64,000 nucleotides of DNA from Roseobacter sp. (GCA_002731875.1 PCCY01000023.1:62001-126000), one strand, 5' to 3'. Shown: positions 16,933 to 26,411, numbered from the stretch's first letter. The notes: a model not told the origin generated them from the sequence alone. Translations and numbers: made by a program.

Positions 16933-17961
16933 ATGAAAAACTTGGTAGGAAATCTCCAGGAGCACCTGGCTGCCGTCATCGAGGGCTCTGATGACGCCAT
17001 TATTACAAAGAGTCTCGACAGCGTAATCCAAAGCTGGAATCCGGGCGCGGAGCGTCTTTTCGGCTATAAGGCAGAGGAAGCTGTAGGTCAGCCTATCACA
17101 ATGCTTTTCCCCGATGATCGTATCGATGAAGAAGCAGGTTTTATCGCTCGGTTGCGCCAAGGTGAGCGGATTTCCCATTTTGAAACCATCAGGAAGCGTA
17201 AGGACGGCACGCTCGTTCCGATCTCTCTGACCGTTTCGCCAGTACGTGATAACGACGGAAATATCGTAGGTGCATCGAAGATCGCCCGCGACATCACGCT
17301 GCAGCGTGAGGCTGACGAGCGGCAACATCTTCTTCTAAGGGAAATGCACCACCGTGTTGGAAACTCTTTTGCCGTCGCCGGGAGTCTTCTCTCAATAGCA
17401 GCGCGGCAAGCAAATAGCATCGAAGATCTCGTTGCGGGAATGCGGCAGAGATTTCAGGCTTTGGCGGCGGTTCATTCGAAGGCCGTCAGCGACCCTTCTG
17501 GCGATGGGCCCGAAGGCACTAATCTGGCCGACCTTACTCAATCTCTTCTAAAGCCATTCACCGAGGGCGCGCCGATCCAGATGGATTTACCCGAAATCCA
17601 TATTTGCCCTTCCGCGATCACGCCACTTTCACTCGTGTTTTTTGAACTCGCTACAAACGCCGTAAAATATGGAGGGCTTTCAGAAATGGGAGATGGCCTC
17701 TCAATCCAAGCGGAAACGTTGGAAGACCGGTTATTCATTCAGTGGAAAGAATTCTGCCCCTCTGTGCCACCTTCTGCCGATCCAGACCGTATAGGATTTG
17801 GCACGCGCATGTGCGACAGCACTGCTTCTTCCTCTCTTGGTGGCACCATCACGCGAGACTTTTCTTCCAAGGGCATGATCGCAACACTCGATCTGGATTT
17901 AATGTGCGTTGCGGGCTCTCAGACGCCGATGATAGATGACGAGACCGTCCTTGTTGGCTGA
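16933..17961 (+). CDS. PAS-HisKA_2 sensor histidine kinase
   Basis: 342-aa soluble kinase. A PAS domain (about residues 10-125; SDDAIITKSLDSVIQSWNPG, then the PAC-type KRKDGTLVPISLTVSPVRD) precedes a HisKA_2 phosphoacceptor (LREMHHRVGNSFAVAGSLL) and an HATPase_c domain (FFELATNAVKYGGLS). The PAS lacks the Cys motif of LOV photosensors. No transmembrane segment is present. I chose the ATG giving MKNLVGNLQ; a TTG 60 nt upstream adds 20 residues. No response regulator gene is adjacent, so it is an orphan kinase; HisKA_2/HWE kinases often act in the general stress response of alphaproteobacteria. Confidence 0.85.
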   Translation: MKNLVGNLQEHLAAVIEGSDDAIITKSLDSVIQSWNPGAERLFGYKAEEAVGQPITMLFPDDRIDEEAGFIARLRQGERISHFETIRKRKDGTLVPISLTVSPVRDNDGNIVGASKIARDITLQREADERQHLLLREMHHRVGNSFAVAGSLLSIAARQANSIEDLVAGMRQRFQALAAVHSKAVSDPSGDGPEGTNLADLTQSLLKPFTEGAPIQMDLPEIHICPSAITPLSLVFFELATNAVKYGGLSEMGDGLSIQAETLEDRLFIQWKEFCPSVPPSADPDRIGFGTRMCDSTASSSLGGTITRDFSSKGMIATLDLDLMCVAGSQTPMIDDETVLVG

Positions 17962-17962
17962 C

Positions 17963-17978
17963 GTTGGCAGCTGCCAAC
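17963..17978. other. parS-type palindrome, copy 1
   Basis: GTTGGCAGCTGCCAAC is a perfect 16-bp palindrome fitting the repABC-type parS pattern GTTNNNNGCNNNNAAC. Identical copies occur twice inside parB. This copy lies just beyond the kinase stop and 21 bp from the end of the zinc-protein gene, at the downstream end of the partition/TA module. Confidence 0.72.
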
Positions 17979-17998
17979 ATCACCTCGCCAACGAAGGC

Positions 17999-18619
17999 TT
18001 AACTCTCCAACGTTGCGACCATTTCGCGCAATTGAGGTAAGGAAACCGGGTTCTCCGGATAGACCAGATCAGAGCGGATCTCTTGAACGACACCGCGTAG
18101 GACCTGAGTTTTCTTCAGCCCAGATATTTTTGTGAGCTCAGTGAACTCCTTCTCAAAATTACGGGACACTTTGAACGACAGGCGTTTGCGAGGAATCTTA
18201 ACATTTACTTTCGGCTTCGCAGCCTTGGCCTCCGAAAAGAGTTGCTTAAGTCGTTCTCTGGCCTGGGGGTTCTGGGACATCTTCCGCACATAGAAAGCCA
18301 AAAGAAGTTTGCGATGGCGCTTCGAAGCGCGTTCCGAAATGCGGGTTGCTGCGGCGTCGAGGACCTCGATATCAGATGCAGGCACCTGAGCCTCGAGGGA
18401 GACCTCGACGTTCTTCTGCGCCCGCCGGATAGCAGGCAGGGACTGGGCAGGGATCGCAACCACCTCGCCGCAGTGATCGCAGACAGAGGCCAAAATATCT
18501 TTCACAACCCCGGTTCCATCATCAAACGGGACATCACGATAGAGAAACGTGGTCTCTACCACATCCTGGCAGGATTGGCAGATCGCCTTGGATTTGTCCC
18601 CGGCACTGTAAAGCTTCAT
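17999..18619 (-). CDS. YgiT-type zinc-finger protein (antitoxin-like)
   Basis: 206-aa protein with an N-terminal two-CxxC zinc element (CQSC at 14-17 and CDHC near 48), as in YgiT/MqsA-type antitoxins. A helical middle follows (RISERASKRHRKLLLAFYVRKM), then a C-terminal basic segment with a candidate DNA-binding region (KISGLKKTQVLRGVVQEI). It starts 6 bp after a small gene with MqsR-like features, giving the toxin-first order typical of mqsRA. The length exceeds MqsA (about 130 aa), so the C-terminus is an extension or a different domain. It would act as antitoxin and autorepressor of a pair maintained next to parAB. Inferred from domain and context. Confidence 0.62.
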   Translation of the reverse strand: MKLYSAGDKSKAICQSCQDVVETTFLYRDVPFDDGTGVVKDILASVCDHCGEVVAIPAQSLPAIRRAQKNVEVSLEAQVPASDIEVLDAAATRISERASKRHRKLLLAFYVRKMSQNPQARERLKQLFSEAKAAKPKVNVKIPRKRLSFKVSRNFEKEFTELTKISGLKKTQVLRGVVQEIRSDLVYPENPVSLPQLREMVATLES

Positions 18620-18625
18620 GGCGTG

Positions 18626-18949
18626 CTACCTGTGAACGCTGATAAAAATGGTATTGGGATCGAGGAAGTAGAACTTGATGTACCAGTCCTCCTTCCGAAG
18701 GATGTGAACGTCGACAGTCTTGACCATGTGGTGCGGTCGCATCTCATGATCCTGACCGCGGCACTTACTGATGACGTCAATGATTTCCTCCTCCGACACT
18801 GCGTTGGAGTAGAGCAAATTCTTTGTTTCGATCTCACGACGCGTCTCGACCTCGTAGGTCTTGTCGCGCAGAGCCTCTATCGCGCGTCGCTTGGCCTCCT
18901 TAAATCCAATCTTCTTAGTCAATATACGAACTTCCTCGTAAAAAATCAA
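18626..18949 (-). CDS. Small MqsR-like putative toxin
   Basis: 107-aa basic protein. Its C-terminal half (ADHxMRPHHMVKTVDVHI-like, then WYIKFYFLDPNTIFISVH) resembles the terminal strands of MqsR/RelE-fold mRNA interferases, and it sits directly upstream of the YgiT-type zinc protein. The start shown is a TTG without a clear ribosome site; a TTG nine codons later has GAGGA 10 nt upstream and may be the real start. The gene follows parA by 17 bp. The toxin assignment is tentative and rests mostly on gene order and size. Confidence 0.48.
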   Translation of the reverse strand: MIFYEEVRILTKKIGFKEAKRRAIEALRDKTYEVETRREIETKNLLYSNAVSEEEIIDVISKCRGQDHEMRPHHMVKTVDVHILRKEDWYIKFYFLDPNTIFISVHR

Positions 18950-18966
18950 GTTGAGGGTGCTGCTGA

Positions 18967-19611
18967 TTACCGCAGTCTGCTTTGGACTTCACGAAATAAG
19001 GCTTTGATCTCGCCAACAGCCTTCGAGCTCGGCCGATCGAACTCAGTGATCGCCTGACCGGAGATCAGGGCCTGCATAAAGGCTTTGCGTTGGCCGAGCC
19101 GCGCTTTCGCCACTGGTACATCAGGATAGAGATCTTGAAGGACAGCTGCTGTATCGTCGCCTTCAGGGCCGACGGCGGCCACCTGGCTCAACACAAAAAG
19201 ACCGGGGCGTCCGGTTTGCTGCATGATCTCAACCGTGCCGGCCGCGGCATTGATGTCGAAGGGCCCAGGACGAATGGGAATGACCACCAGATCCGCAGCT
19301 CGGATCGCGGCGTCGATTGTGCCTCCAGCATGGGGAGGCGTATCAAGCACCACGTAATCAGCGCCGTCATCTTCTGCTTGGGAAAGGTATGCGGAGAGAT
19401 TACCCGGCATGGCCTGCAATACGATGGGATCTTCAAGCTCACGCAGCTTGGCCCAGTCAGCCACAGACCCTTGGGGGTCGAGATCCAGAAGAATGACCTG
19501 AGCATTCTTCTTAGATTGCATCGCCTGTACCGCAAGATGGATAGAAATCGTGCTCTTGCCAGCGCCACCCTTCTGCGTGGCGACAGCGATGACCTTCATT
19601 TTACGGCTCAT
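18967..19611 (-). CDS. parA: ParA-family partition ATPase
   Basis: 214-aa ParA/MinD-type ATPase with the deviant Walker A KGGAGKSTISIHLA (residues 14-27), Walker A' LLDLDPQGSVADW and DYVVLDTPP. The short length without an N-terminal HTH is like type Ib ParA and the ParA of many mobile elements. It provides ATP-driven DNA segregation with ParB bound at parS. The ATG overlaps the parB stop as ATGA, so parB precedes parA, the reverse of the common order. Confidence 0.9.
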   Translation of the reverse strand: MSRKMKVIAVATQKGGAGKSTISIHLAVQAMQSKKNAQVILLDLDPQGSVADWAKLRELEDPIVLQAMPGNLSAYLSQAEDDGADYVVLDTPPHAGGTIDAAIRAADLVVIPIRPGPFDINAAAGTVEIMQQTGRPGLFVLSQVAAVGPEGDDTAAVLQDLYPDVPVAKARLGQRKAFMQALISGQAITEFDRPSSKAVGEIKALFREVQSRLR

Positions 19612-20588
19612 GTTTTATCCATATTGTCGTCTACAGGGTCGTTACTATCGCTCGGCACCTGTGCCTCGTATTCCCGGAGCATTTGATCGACCAGAAGTTG
19701 GCCATTGCTGGCAAGCCAATCAAGAAACCCAGGTTTAGGCGCATCGCGCAGGGTAAGCTGCACACCGCTGCCGGTACGCTTGATTGTCCCTACAGGCTTG
19801 TTGTGTGAGGCGACCCATATCTCTTCACCTGCAGAAGACTTGGGCCCTGAAGGCTTAGGGGTAGGCTCCGTATGGAAAGCCGCATCGAAGAGCAAAGTGA
19901 AGCGCGCATCAGAGGAAGCTAAGTTGTCATCCGCCGTGTTGGCAGCTGCCAACACTTCTCGCATACGCCCCAGAGCCTCCTTGTCAGTCTCTATGTGGGA
20001 GACAAGCTTCTCCCAACGAGGACGCCCGATCCCTGAAGCCTTCCCTATGAAGGAAAGGATATCATCAGGGACCCCGCGACCGATCTTTAGATACCGTGAT
20101 CTGTCTGTCTTTCCACACGAGAAGGCGATGTCGATGTCAGTCGGCGCAAGCTGTGCCTCGTCGATCATACGCACGGCCAATCGGGCGCGTTCAATGTAAG
20201 TCAGATCTTCCCGGGCAATGTTCTCGATTGCCTGGCTCATCACAAGCGACGCATCGTCGAGATCCTGGATCTCTGCGCGAACATGCAAGCCTGCAAGCTG
20301 ACAGGCCGCAAGGCGCCGTCGACCAGCAACGATCTCGTACTCCCCAGGTCTCAGTGGATGGGGCCGAACCAATACGGGTACTTTCTGGCCTGCCGTACGT
20401 AGGCTTTCAGCCAAGATGGCGATTTCTTCTTGGCTGATATCAATGCGATCTTCCAAGCCGCCAGCATGGACAATAGCAGGATCGAGTTCGGCAATCCTGC
20501 CAGCCACTGGACCGGTGTTGGCAGCTGCCAACCCATCCTTCCTGGATTTTGCGGCCAGGTCCCGCAGGGAGCTTTTACGCGCTGCCAT
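19608..20588 (-). CDS. parB: ParB-family partition protein
   Basis: 326-aa ParB/RepB-type DNA-binding CTPase-like protein. The N-terminal ParB/Srx core includes RPHPLRPGEYEIVAGRRRLA and ENIAREDLTYIERARLA, followed by a helix-turn-helix (IDIAFSCGKTDRSRYLKIG). The C-terminal part is less conserved. Two identical 16-bp parS-type palindromes lie within the gene itself, so the protein probably binds and spreads on its own coding DNA and may autoregulate. It is coupled to parA by an ATGA overlap and lies 33 bp after the truncated ATPase gene. Confidence 0.9.
   Translation of the reverse strand: MAARKSSLRDLAAKSRKDGLAAANTGPVAGRIAELDPAIVHAGGLEDRIDISQEEIAILAESLRTAGQKVPVLVRPHPLRPGEYEIVAGRRRLAACQLAGLHVRAEIQDLDDASLVMSQAIENIAREDLTYIERARLAVRMIDEAQLAPTDIDIAFSCGKTDRSRYLKIGRGVPDDILSFIGKASGIGRPRWEKLVSHIETDKEALGRMREVLAAANTADDNLASSDARFTLLFDAAFHTEPTPKPSGPKSSAGEEIWVASHNKPVGTIKRTGSGVQLTLRDAPKPGFLDWLASNGQLLVDQMLREYEAQVPSDSNDPVDDNMDKT
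19938..19953. other. parS-type palindrome, copy 2 (inside parB)
   Basis: Exact copy of GTTGGCAGCTGCCAAC within the parB coding sequence. Three identical copies within 2.6 kb around parAB are unlikely by chance and fit a centromere. Confidence 0.74.
20517..20532. other. parS-type palindrome, copy 3 (start of parB)
   Basis: Exact copy of GTTGGCAGCTGCCAAC in the 5' part of parB, about 60 nt inside the gene, where ParB binding could block its own transcription. Confidence 0.74.
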
Positions 20589-20621
20589 GGGGTGTTTCCT
20601 TCTTTGGGTGCAGGGGACGCA

Positions 20622-21851
20622 TTAGCGGCCCGCCTGAGGGTCAGATTGTCTTTTGGCGGCACGCACCTCGGGCATCACAGCCGTACAAACCGATGCGTAA
20701 GGACACAGGTTGCAGGTCGTGTTCTCGCAATAGGCCAGCGCGTGCCGTGTATCATCACCGGGATAGGCCGCAGCGGGCGCATCATCCGCTTCTCGCCGGC
20801 TTTCAAGAACTTCAGCAACAAACTTGGGATTGAGGTCATACCAGCGATTATAAACGCCGTAGAGACGTCGTCGGGAAGAGGCGTTGGTTTTGCGGATATC
20901 CAGAGCCATAAGCGCTTTGCCGAGCCATCTCGTATCCTTGAGGACCGCCAGATCCTCAGGGACTGAAATACCATCCCGCAGGAGCATGCTTTCAGGCATC
21001 AAGGCCAGCTCACAGCGCAGCTGCTCGGCAGTGATGAAATGCCGGGCGCCGCGCAATACGATCTCTTCGGAGGCCAGACGGACAAGCTCCATGGGGGTGA
21101 CATCGTCCGTGCGTTTGGCGGTTTGGCGATCAAGCGCATCCTTGAGAGCAGAGGCGAACCCGACATGCTCAGAAAGCTCTGCAATCACCTCGAGAGGCGC
21201 TGCGATCTGCTTTGCACGGTCCCCAAGGCTGGCCATACGCTTGCGGTACGCCGTATTGGCGGCCAGGGCATTACACATCCCCCAGGCATGCATCTCTTGG
21301 CGCAGCTCATGGCTGATCTCACGGTTCAGACCTGTGATCTGGCCGCTCGCCGCCACCTCGGCCGGCATAGGCCGACAGTAGACGGTGTAGGTTCGGCTTT
21401 CGTTGACGGGATCAAGGCCTGAAATGTTTGTAATGATCTTCGGACCGTAGAACATGAGGCGTTGGTTGTTGCCGTGCTTGTCGACCACGGTCTTCACGCC
21501 GGTCGCCTTATTGTACGACACCTTCAGCATCTGGTTCACGTCAGAAAACTCGGAGACATCGCTACCGTTGCGCCTGCCGACTTTCTCAAGGTCATCGAGA
21601 ACCACCAAGCCGCGCGCCTGGTCAACAAAACGGATCATCGCTTTTTCCGAGCCCGCGCCGAGGACGTGACCGTTGTAGCTCAGATCTGCCAAACCTTCCG
21701 CTGTGGTCGATTTACCTGACCCTTTTTCACCATTGATCAGGATCATCGGGATCGCGTCAAAAGCGTTGAAGACATAACTCATCAACACATACCCCGCGAG
21801 AAGCGCGTAGTCGCTCTCATAGGGCAGCCAGGTCAGCGTTTTGAGGTAGGC
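20622..21851 (-). pseudogene. P-loop ATPase of replication module, N-terminus lost at IS21
   Basis: The frame is open from the IS21 border inward and gives about 409 residues. Walker A INGEKGSGKSTTAEG, Walker B GLVVLDDLEKVGRR and an arginine-bearing strand NISGLDPVNE indicate an AAA+/primase-helicase type ATPase like those in plasmid and phage replication. The C-terminus carries a Cys cluster (YCENTTCNLCPYASVC) that could bind a metal. The first internal ATG (21788) follows about 20 further in-frame codons that run into the inverted repeat, so the real start and N-terminal domain were removed. It is followed by parB after 33 bp and probably served replication of the same replicon. A shortened product from the internal ATG is possible. 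Confidence 0.7.
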
Positions 21852-21924
21852 TGTAGATTTCCACGCGAAAGTGAGCCGGGTTTTCCATCGAGAAGTGAGC
21901 CACCTTTAGGTTATGTTTCAGGTT

Positions 21925-22719
21925 TCAGGCTTGGGTCAAGATATCATTGCCCTCCCTCTGTTTCCGCGCCGCTACGGCTGCACTGGCTTTGAAGCGGAAG
22001 CTGTCATTGCCGGTCTCAAGGATGTGGCAGCGGTGGGTCAGGCGGTCGAGGAGCGCGGTCGTCATTTTGGGATCACCGAAGACCGTGGCCCATTCGCTGA
22101 AGCTCAGGTTCGTGGTGATGACAACGCTGGTGCGTTCGTAAAGTTTGCTGAGCAGATGGAAGAGTAACGCGCCGCCTGATGCGCTGAACGGCAGGTAGCC
22201 GAGTTCGTCCAGGATCACGAGATCAAGACGGACAAGGCTTTCGGCGAGATGCCCAGCTTTGCCTTTGGCCTTCTCCTGTTCGAGCGTGTTAACGAGCTCA
22301 ATTGTTGAGAAGAAGCGGACCTTGCGGCGATGATGTTCGACGGCCTGCACGCCGAGGGCGGTGGCAATATGGGTTTTTCCAGTGCCGGGGCCGCCGATCA
22401 GGACAACGTTCTGCGCGCCGTCCATGAACTCACAGCGATGAAGCTGCCTTATAGTGGCCTCGTTGATCTCACTGGCCGCGAAGTCGAAGCCGGAGAGGTC
22501 CTTGTAAGCTGGGAAGCGGGCCGCCTTCATGTGATAGGCAATGGACCGGACCTCACGTTCTGCGACCTCAGCCTTCAGCAACTGGGCGAGCATAGGCACC
22601 GCGGCGTCGAATGCCGGTGCGCCTTGTTCCATCAGGTCGGTGACGGCCTGTGCCATGCCGTGCATCTTCAGGCTGCGCAGCATGATGATGATGGCGCCGC
22701 TGGCAGGATCATGACGCAT
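21925..22719 (-). CDS. istB: IS21-family helper ATPase IstB (copy 2)
   Basis: 264-aa IstB ATPase with Walker [14 protein letters not shown], Walker [13 protein letters not shown] and [12 protein letters not shown]. It overlaps the end of istA by 11 nt. Full length for the family and apparently intact. Confidence 0.93.
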   Translation of the reverse strand: MRHDPASGAIIIMLRSLKMHGMAQAVTDLMEQGAPAFDAAVPMLAQLLKAEVAEREVRSIAYHMKAARFPAYKDLSGFDFAASEINEATIRQLHRCEFMDGAQNVVLIGGPGTGKTHIATALGVQAVEHHRRKVRFFSTIELVNTLEQEKAKGKAGHLAESLVRLDLVILDELGYLPFSASGGALLFHLLSKLYERTSVVITTNLSFSEWATVFGDPKMTTALLDRLTHRCHILETGNDSFRFKASAAVAARKQREGNDILTQA

Positions 22720-24241
22720 GGCGGCCTCCTGCGCTCAGTGCACGCAGATCGTCATAGCGTTCGACATTGGCCTCTGGCTCGCTGCGCAGAGCAAGCGCTT
22801 GCGGTGTGTCGATGTTAGGCCCGCCGGTCGTCTTTCTGTCGATCAGCCGGTGCAGAAGATTCAGGATATGGGTTTTTGTGGCGACACCCTCGGCCAAGGC
22901 CATTTCCACGGCGACCAGCACAGCCTGTTCATCGTGATGCAGAACCAGCGCCAGGATATCGACCATTTCTCTATCACCGCCATGGCGGCGCAGCATGAGG
23001 TCTTGCAGCTCTTTGAAGGCCGGAGGGAATTCCGCAAAAGGCGCGCCGTTCCTGAGCGCCCCTGGTTTGCGCTGAAGGACCGCCAGATAATGCCGCCAAT
23101 CGTAGATTGTCCGTGGTGGGAGTTGATGGCTTCGCTCAATCACCCGCACATGCTCGCACAGAATCTGACCCTCGGCAGCGACTACCAGCCTGTCCGGATA
23201 GACGCGCAGACTGACGGGGCGGTTCGCAAACGACGCCGGGACGCTATACCGATTGCGCTCGAAGCTAATCAGGCACGTTGGGGAGGCCCGTTTACTGTGC
23301 TCGACAAACCCATCGAAGGCGGGTGGCAACGGCATCAGCGCGGTCTGCTCTGCGGTCCAGACGTCAGCAACACTCCCGGGCAGTGCTGCATGCGGGATCT
23401 CGTTCCACAGCGCAACGCAGCGCTGTTCCAGCCAGTCGTTCAGCGCCGCAAGATCGGGAAAGCTCGGCATAGGTTGCCACAGACGGTGCCGAGAATCCTG
23501 CACGTTCTTCTCGATCTGCCCCTTCTCCCAGCCCGCCGCAGGATTGCAGAACGCAGGCTCGAACACATAATGGTTCGCCATCGCGAGGAAACGCATGTTG
23601 ACTTGTCGCTCCTTCCCGCGACCGACGCGGTCGACCGCAGTGCGCATGTTATCGTAGATCCCGCGCTCCGGGATGCCGCCAAAGACACGGAATCCGTGCC
23701 AGTGGGCATCAAACAGCATCTCATGCGTTTGCAGCAGATAGGCCCGAACCAGAAACGCTCGGCTGTGCGACAGCTTGATGTGGGCGACTTGCAGCTTGGT
23801 GCGCTCGCCACCCAGAACGGCAAAATCCTCGCTCCAATCAAACTGGAAGGCCTCGCCCGGGCGAAACGACAGGGGCACGAAGGTGCCGCGCCCTGTCGTT
23901 TGCTGCTCCCGCTGCCGATCAACCCGCCAGTCACGCGCAAAAGCCGCGACCCGGCCATAGGACCCGTCAAAGCCGAGAACCACCAAATCTGCGTGCAACT
24001 GCTTCAGCGTTCGCCGCTGTTTGCGCGACTTGCCCGCCTCCGTCTTCATCCAACCGGCAAGCTTCTCAGCGAAAGGATCAAGCTTACTTTGACGCTCCGG
24101 GGTCATGAATTGCGGCTCTATCGTGCCCGCGTTCAGATATTTTGTAATCGTATTGCGCGACAAACCAGTGCGTCGCGAGATCTCACGGATCGATAGCTTC
24201 TCCCGCAAAGACATCCGTCGAATAATGTTCAAAAGTCCCAT
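22709..24241 (-). CDS. istA: IS21-family transposase IstA (copy 2)
   Basis: 510-aa DDE transposase. The N-terminal HTH ([20 protein letters not shown]) is followed by catalytic Asp in [13 protein letters not shown], Asp in [12 protein letters not shown] and Glu in [11 protein letters not shown]. The start [10 protein letters not shown] is preferred over a reading 60 nt longer because it matches family N-termini. Confidence 0.92.
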   Translation of the reverse strand: MGLLNIIRRMSLREKLSIREISRRTGLSRNTITKYLNAGTIEPQFMTPERQSKLDPFAEKLAGWMKTEAGKSRKQRRTLKQLHADLVVLGFDGSYGRVAAFARDWRVDRQREQQTTGRGTFVPLSFRPGEAFQFDWSEDFAVLGGERTKLQVAHIKLSHSRAFLVRAYLLQTHEMLFDAHWHGFRVFGGIPERGIYDNMRTAVDRVGRGKERQVNMRFLAMANHYVFEPAFCNPAAGWEKGQIEKNVQDSRHRLWQPMPSFPDLAALNDWLEQRCVALWNEIPHAALPGSVADVWTAEQTALMPLPPAFDGFVEHSKRASPTCLISFERNRYSVPASFANRPVSLRVYPDRLVVAAEGQILCEHVRVIERSHQLPPRTIYDWRHYLAVLQRKPGALRNGAPFAEFPPAFKELQDLMLRRHGGDREMVDILALVLHHDEQAVLVAVEMALAEGVATKTHILNLLHRLIDRKTTGGPNIDTPQALALRSEPEANVERYDDLRALSAGGRHAS

Positions 24242-24354
24242 GTGTATCACTCCGCTGCTCCCCGTTGCGCATCGCGCTGGGGAAAGGGTCACATGGCTCA
24301 AATCTCAGTGGAAATTTTCCGTCTATCCGGTTCACTTCTGTGTGGAAATCTACA

Positions 24355-25502
24355 GCTGTGATGGTTTCTGTATATAAGCCGCGGCGCTTTCGCATGTAGT
24401 CAATGAAGTTATCGATCTTCTCCAGATCGAGCACATTTTCCAGACCAAGGTTCTCTTCTTTCGTGCCCTTCTTGCGCAGAGCGCCAAAGAAAATCTCAAG
24501 GAGAATAAGTTTGGAATCTTTGCTTTCTTCTGAACTCCAACGGCCCTTGTTCGGATCACGGTTTTTGCCAAGCGGCGTCAACTCGGCTGTCTTGAACGCA
24601 ACAAGTCCTTCAACTTGGCGGCGCAGACGATCAGGTGCTTTGAAGGTGCCAGGCGTATCAACATGGAGCCACTGCGTTCTTAGTTTGCAGCGGTAGGGCT
24701 CACGGCTCCCCACGTGCTCTCCTTCATCATCCGTAGGCGACAGCACAATGTTCGACATGACCCAGTCATAGATTTCTTGCTGTTTGGCTTTACTGAGGTG
24801 CTCGAAGTCGTCTGGAATATACTGCCGGACGCGTTTCAGATCATCAGGGCGTATATCAATCTTCAATCGGTCACTACGGATGTAGATTTTCTTGATTTCG
24901 CAGAATTTCGAGAGGGTCCCGGCGGGCACCCCCATTTCAACTTCAACATTGCCGATGTCTTGGATTGTGGAGGGCGTTGAAGGCACCTCTTTTCCGCGCA
25001 CCCAGGTTCCAAGTGTCTCTCGGGTAACTTTGCTGCGCCGCGCAAGTTCTGCGATCGAGAAGCCACTCATCCTCAGGAGTTCCTGCAAGGCTTCACTTAG
25101 AGTTTCACAATGGGTCAGTTGTTGTTTTCTGAGCGTAATCGCCCAGGGACGAACACGCTTGTTCATCTCAGATATATGTCTCTCGACGGTCTTATCGGAG
25201 AGATCGAGATTGTAGATCGCCTCACAAGCCCGCGCGAAACGCACCGGCTCCATCATCTCACCACCTACTGTGTCATAGAGACGAAGCCCATTTGCTGTAC
25301 GGAAAGCTTTGAGAGCAGAAATTGTATTTGAGACAGCTTTTGTAATGGTCGAGGACGCAGCACCGCTCTGACGAAGCTCTGCTTTCCGCATATCGCGGAT
25401 CGTGTTTTCAAGCTCCCCATGAAGGATTTCCTCCGGGCCAACTTTTGGCAACGAAGGCTCCACCTGAGCGCTCAACTCTGAATATGCGACAGATTTACCC
25501 AT
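24355..25502 (-). pseudogene. HTH / recombinase-like gene truncated at 3' end by IS21
   Basis: The first 382 residues of a minus-strand gene remain; the frame continues 57 residues into the IS before a stop. Residues 45-115 (TITKAVSNTISALKAFRTAN) resemble the SAM-like arm of tyrosine recombinases. A clear lambda-type HTH follows (FSIAELARRSKVTRETLGTW). The rest is alpha/beta without a visible catalytic motif, so any recombinase active site would have been in the missing C-terminus. The protein is unrelated to the ATPase fragment on the other side of the IS. Exact function unknown. Confidence 0.6.
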
Positions 25503-25622
25503 TGGTCCCCCTTGATTCGGGGACGCCCAGGAGATAATATCTCCTCAAGACCGCGACAGTCTTATTTGATTTGGAGCCCTGGGATGTTGGCGCATTCCGG
25601 GGCTTCGTCGTTCAAAGGCGTC

Positions 25623-25919
25623 CTATAACAGTCGTGGCTGCCACTCCTGATCAGTTACAAATTGGCGACCGAGATCCGTGAGGGCTCGGTTCCGGCGATA
25701 TTTCCCCGCGATCTTGGCCAAGAGGCCTTTAGCTTCGAGCAGGTTAAGGTACGGCGAAAGGTTCGACGAGTTGATGTCCAAGGCGACTGCCATCTGGCGG
25801 TGACTTGGCCACTCTCCATGTTCATCAAAATATGAGACCATGAAGCTCATCAGTTCGATCTGCCGATCGGTCGGCGGCCGAAAATTCCTTGGCTGGGCAT
25901 TCACGTGTAAATTCTCCAT
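25623..25919 (-). CDS. Winged-helix DNA-binding protein
   Basis: 98-aa protein. The whole chain is a LexA/MarR-like winged helix: TDRQIELMSFMVSYFDEHG, then WPSHRQMAVALDINSSNLSP (recognition helix), then YLNLLEAKGLLAKIAGK. I chose the ATG giving MENLHVNAQ because upstream residues are low in coding quality. It stands alone between the truncated HTH gene and an origin-like region, and could be a regulator of the plasmid-like module or of the adjacent non-coding repeats. Confidence 0.66.
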   Translation of the reverse strand: MENLHVNAQPRNFRPPTDRQIELMSFMVSYFDEHGEWPSHRQMAVALDINSSNLSPYLNLLEAKGLLAKIAGKYRRNRALTDLGRQFVTDQEWQPRLL

Positions 25920-26120
25920 TCTTCGCCAGTATTCTGCGCGAACGCGTCCAGTCAAGTGCACTATACGCAAACTCAGGGGCGCAATGTTTTTCCAAACGAA
26001 AAAACATGGAAAAACGGGGGCGAAAAAAGCCTGGGAAAAATGCTGTTTTTCCACTGTGAAATTCATTGGGAACATCGCTGTCTCCGACTTTTTCCATCCG
26101 ACGTGAACAAGGCCAATCTC

Positions 26121-26290
26121 CTGAACGGAGTTCGCCTAAGTGATTGTAAAACAATTCGGAATCACTGTTCAAGAGAATGTTCTCTTTTCGTTCTAAACGA
26201 ACGTTCTGAACGCGCGTTGCTGAACAGCTTTTGACCCTTCCTGAACAGCTATCTGAACACCTATTATTTATTTATATAAAATAGATAGTT
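26121..26290. other. Origin-like stretch: CTGAAC repeats next to AT-rich DNA
   Basis: Within about 140 bp the short word CTGAAC occurs five times (near 26122, 26203, 26220, 26242 and 26252) with a sixth near 26334, mixed with inverted repeats such as CGTTCTAAACGAACG. It is followed directly by an AT-only-rich tract (ATTATTTATTTATATAAAAT). Repeats beside an AT-rich segment are typical of replication origins, and parAB and a replication-type ATPase lie upstream. The same structure could also be a promoter/operator region. Confidence 0.42.
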
Positions 26291-26374
26291 ATAGGGTTTT
26301 AGGCTCCTGCTCAGGACTTGGACCAGATACCTTGCTGAACAGCCCGATGAACATGTACAGCATATTGTTTCTGA

Positions 26375-26411
26375 ATAAAAAAACCGCGCCCTGTTCAACA
26401 GAAGCGCGGTT
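26375..26411 (-). terminator. Rho-independent terminator (minus strand)
   Basis: AACCGCGC and GCGCGGTT form an 8-bp stem. Read on the minus strand the hairpin is followed by a run of seven T. No minus-strand protein gene lies directly upstream, which leaves room for a short transcript from 26412 to about 26550, next to the reverse transcriptase gene. Confidence 0.68.

Larger units (their letters stand above)
21852..24354. mobile_element. IS21-family insertion sequence, copy 2 (2503 bp)
   Basis: Ends are imperfect inverted repeats beginning TGTAGATTTCCAC on both sides, with about 24 of 28 positions matching. It holds istA and istB on the minus strand. It differs from copy 1 in ends and proteins, so the two are separate IS types. 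Flanks GGTAGGC and GCTGTGA show no target duplication. The genes on the two sides are unrelated and both truncated, which points to a deletion next to the element. Confidence 0.9.

Noticed and set aside
22718-24196. Long plus-strand frame of 492 codons in IS21 copy 2
   Set aside because: Antisense shadow of istA with no domain signature.
24183-24354. C-terminal extension of the HTH/recombinase-like gene
   Set aside because: This part of the frame lies inside the inverted repeat and istA region of the IS and is not original coding sequence.
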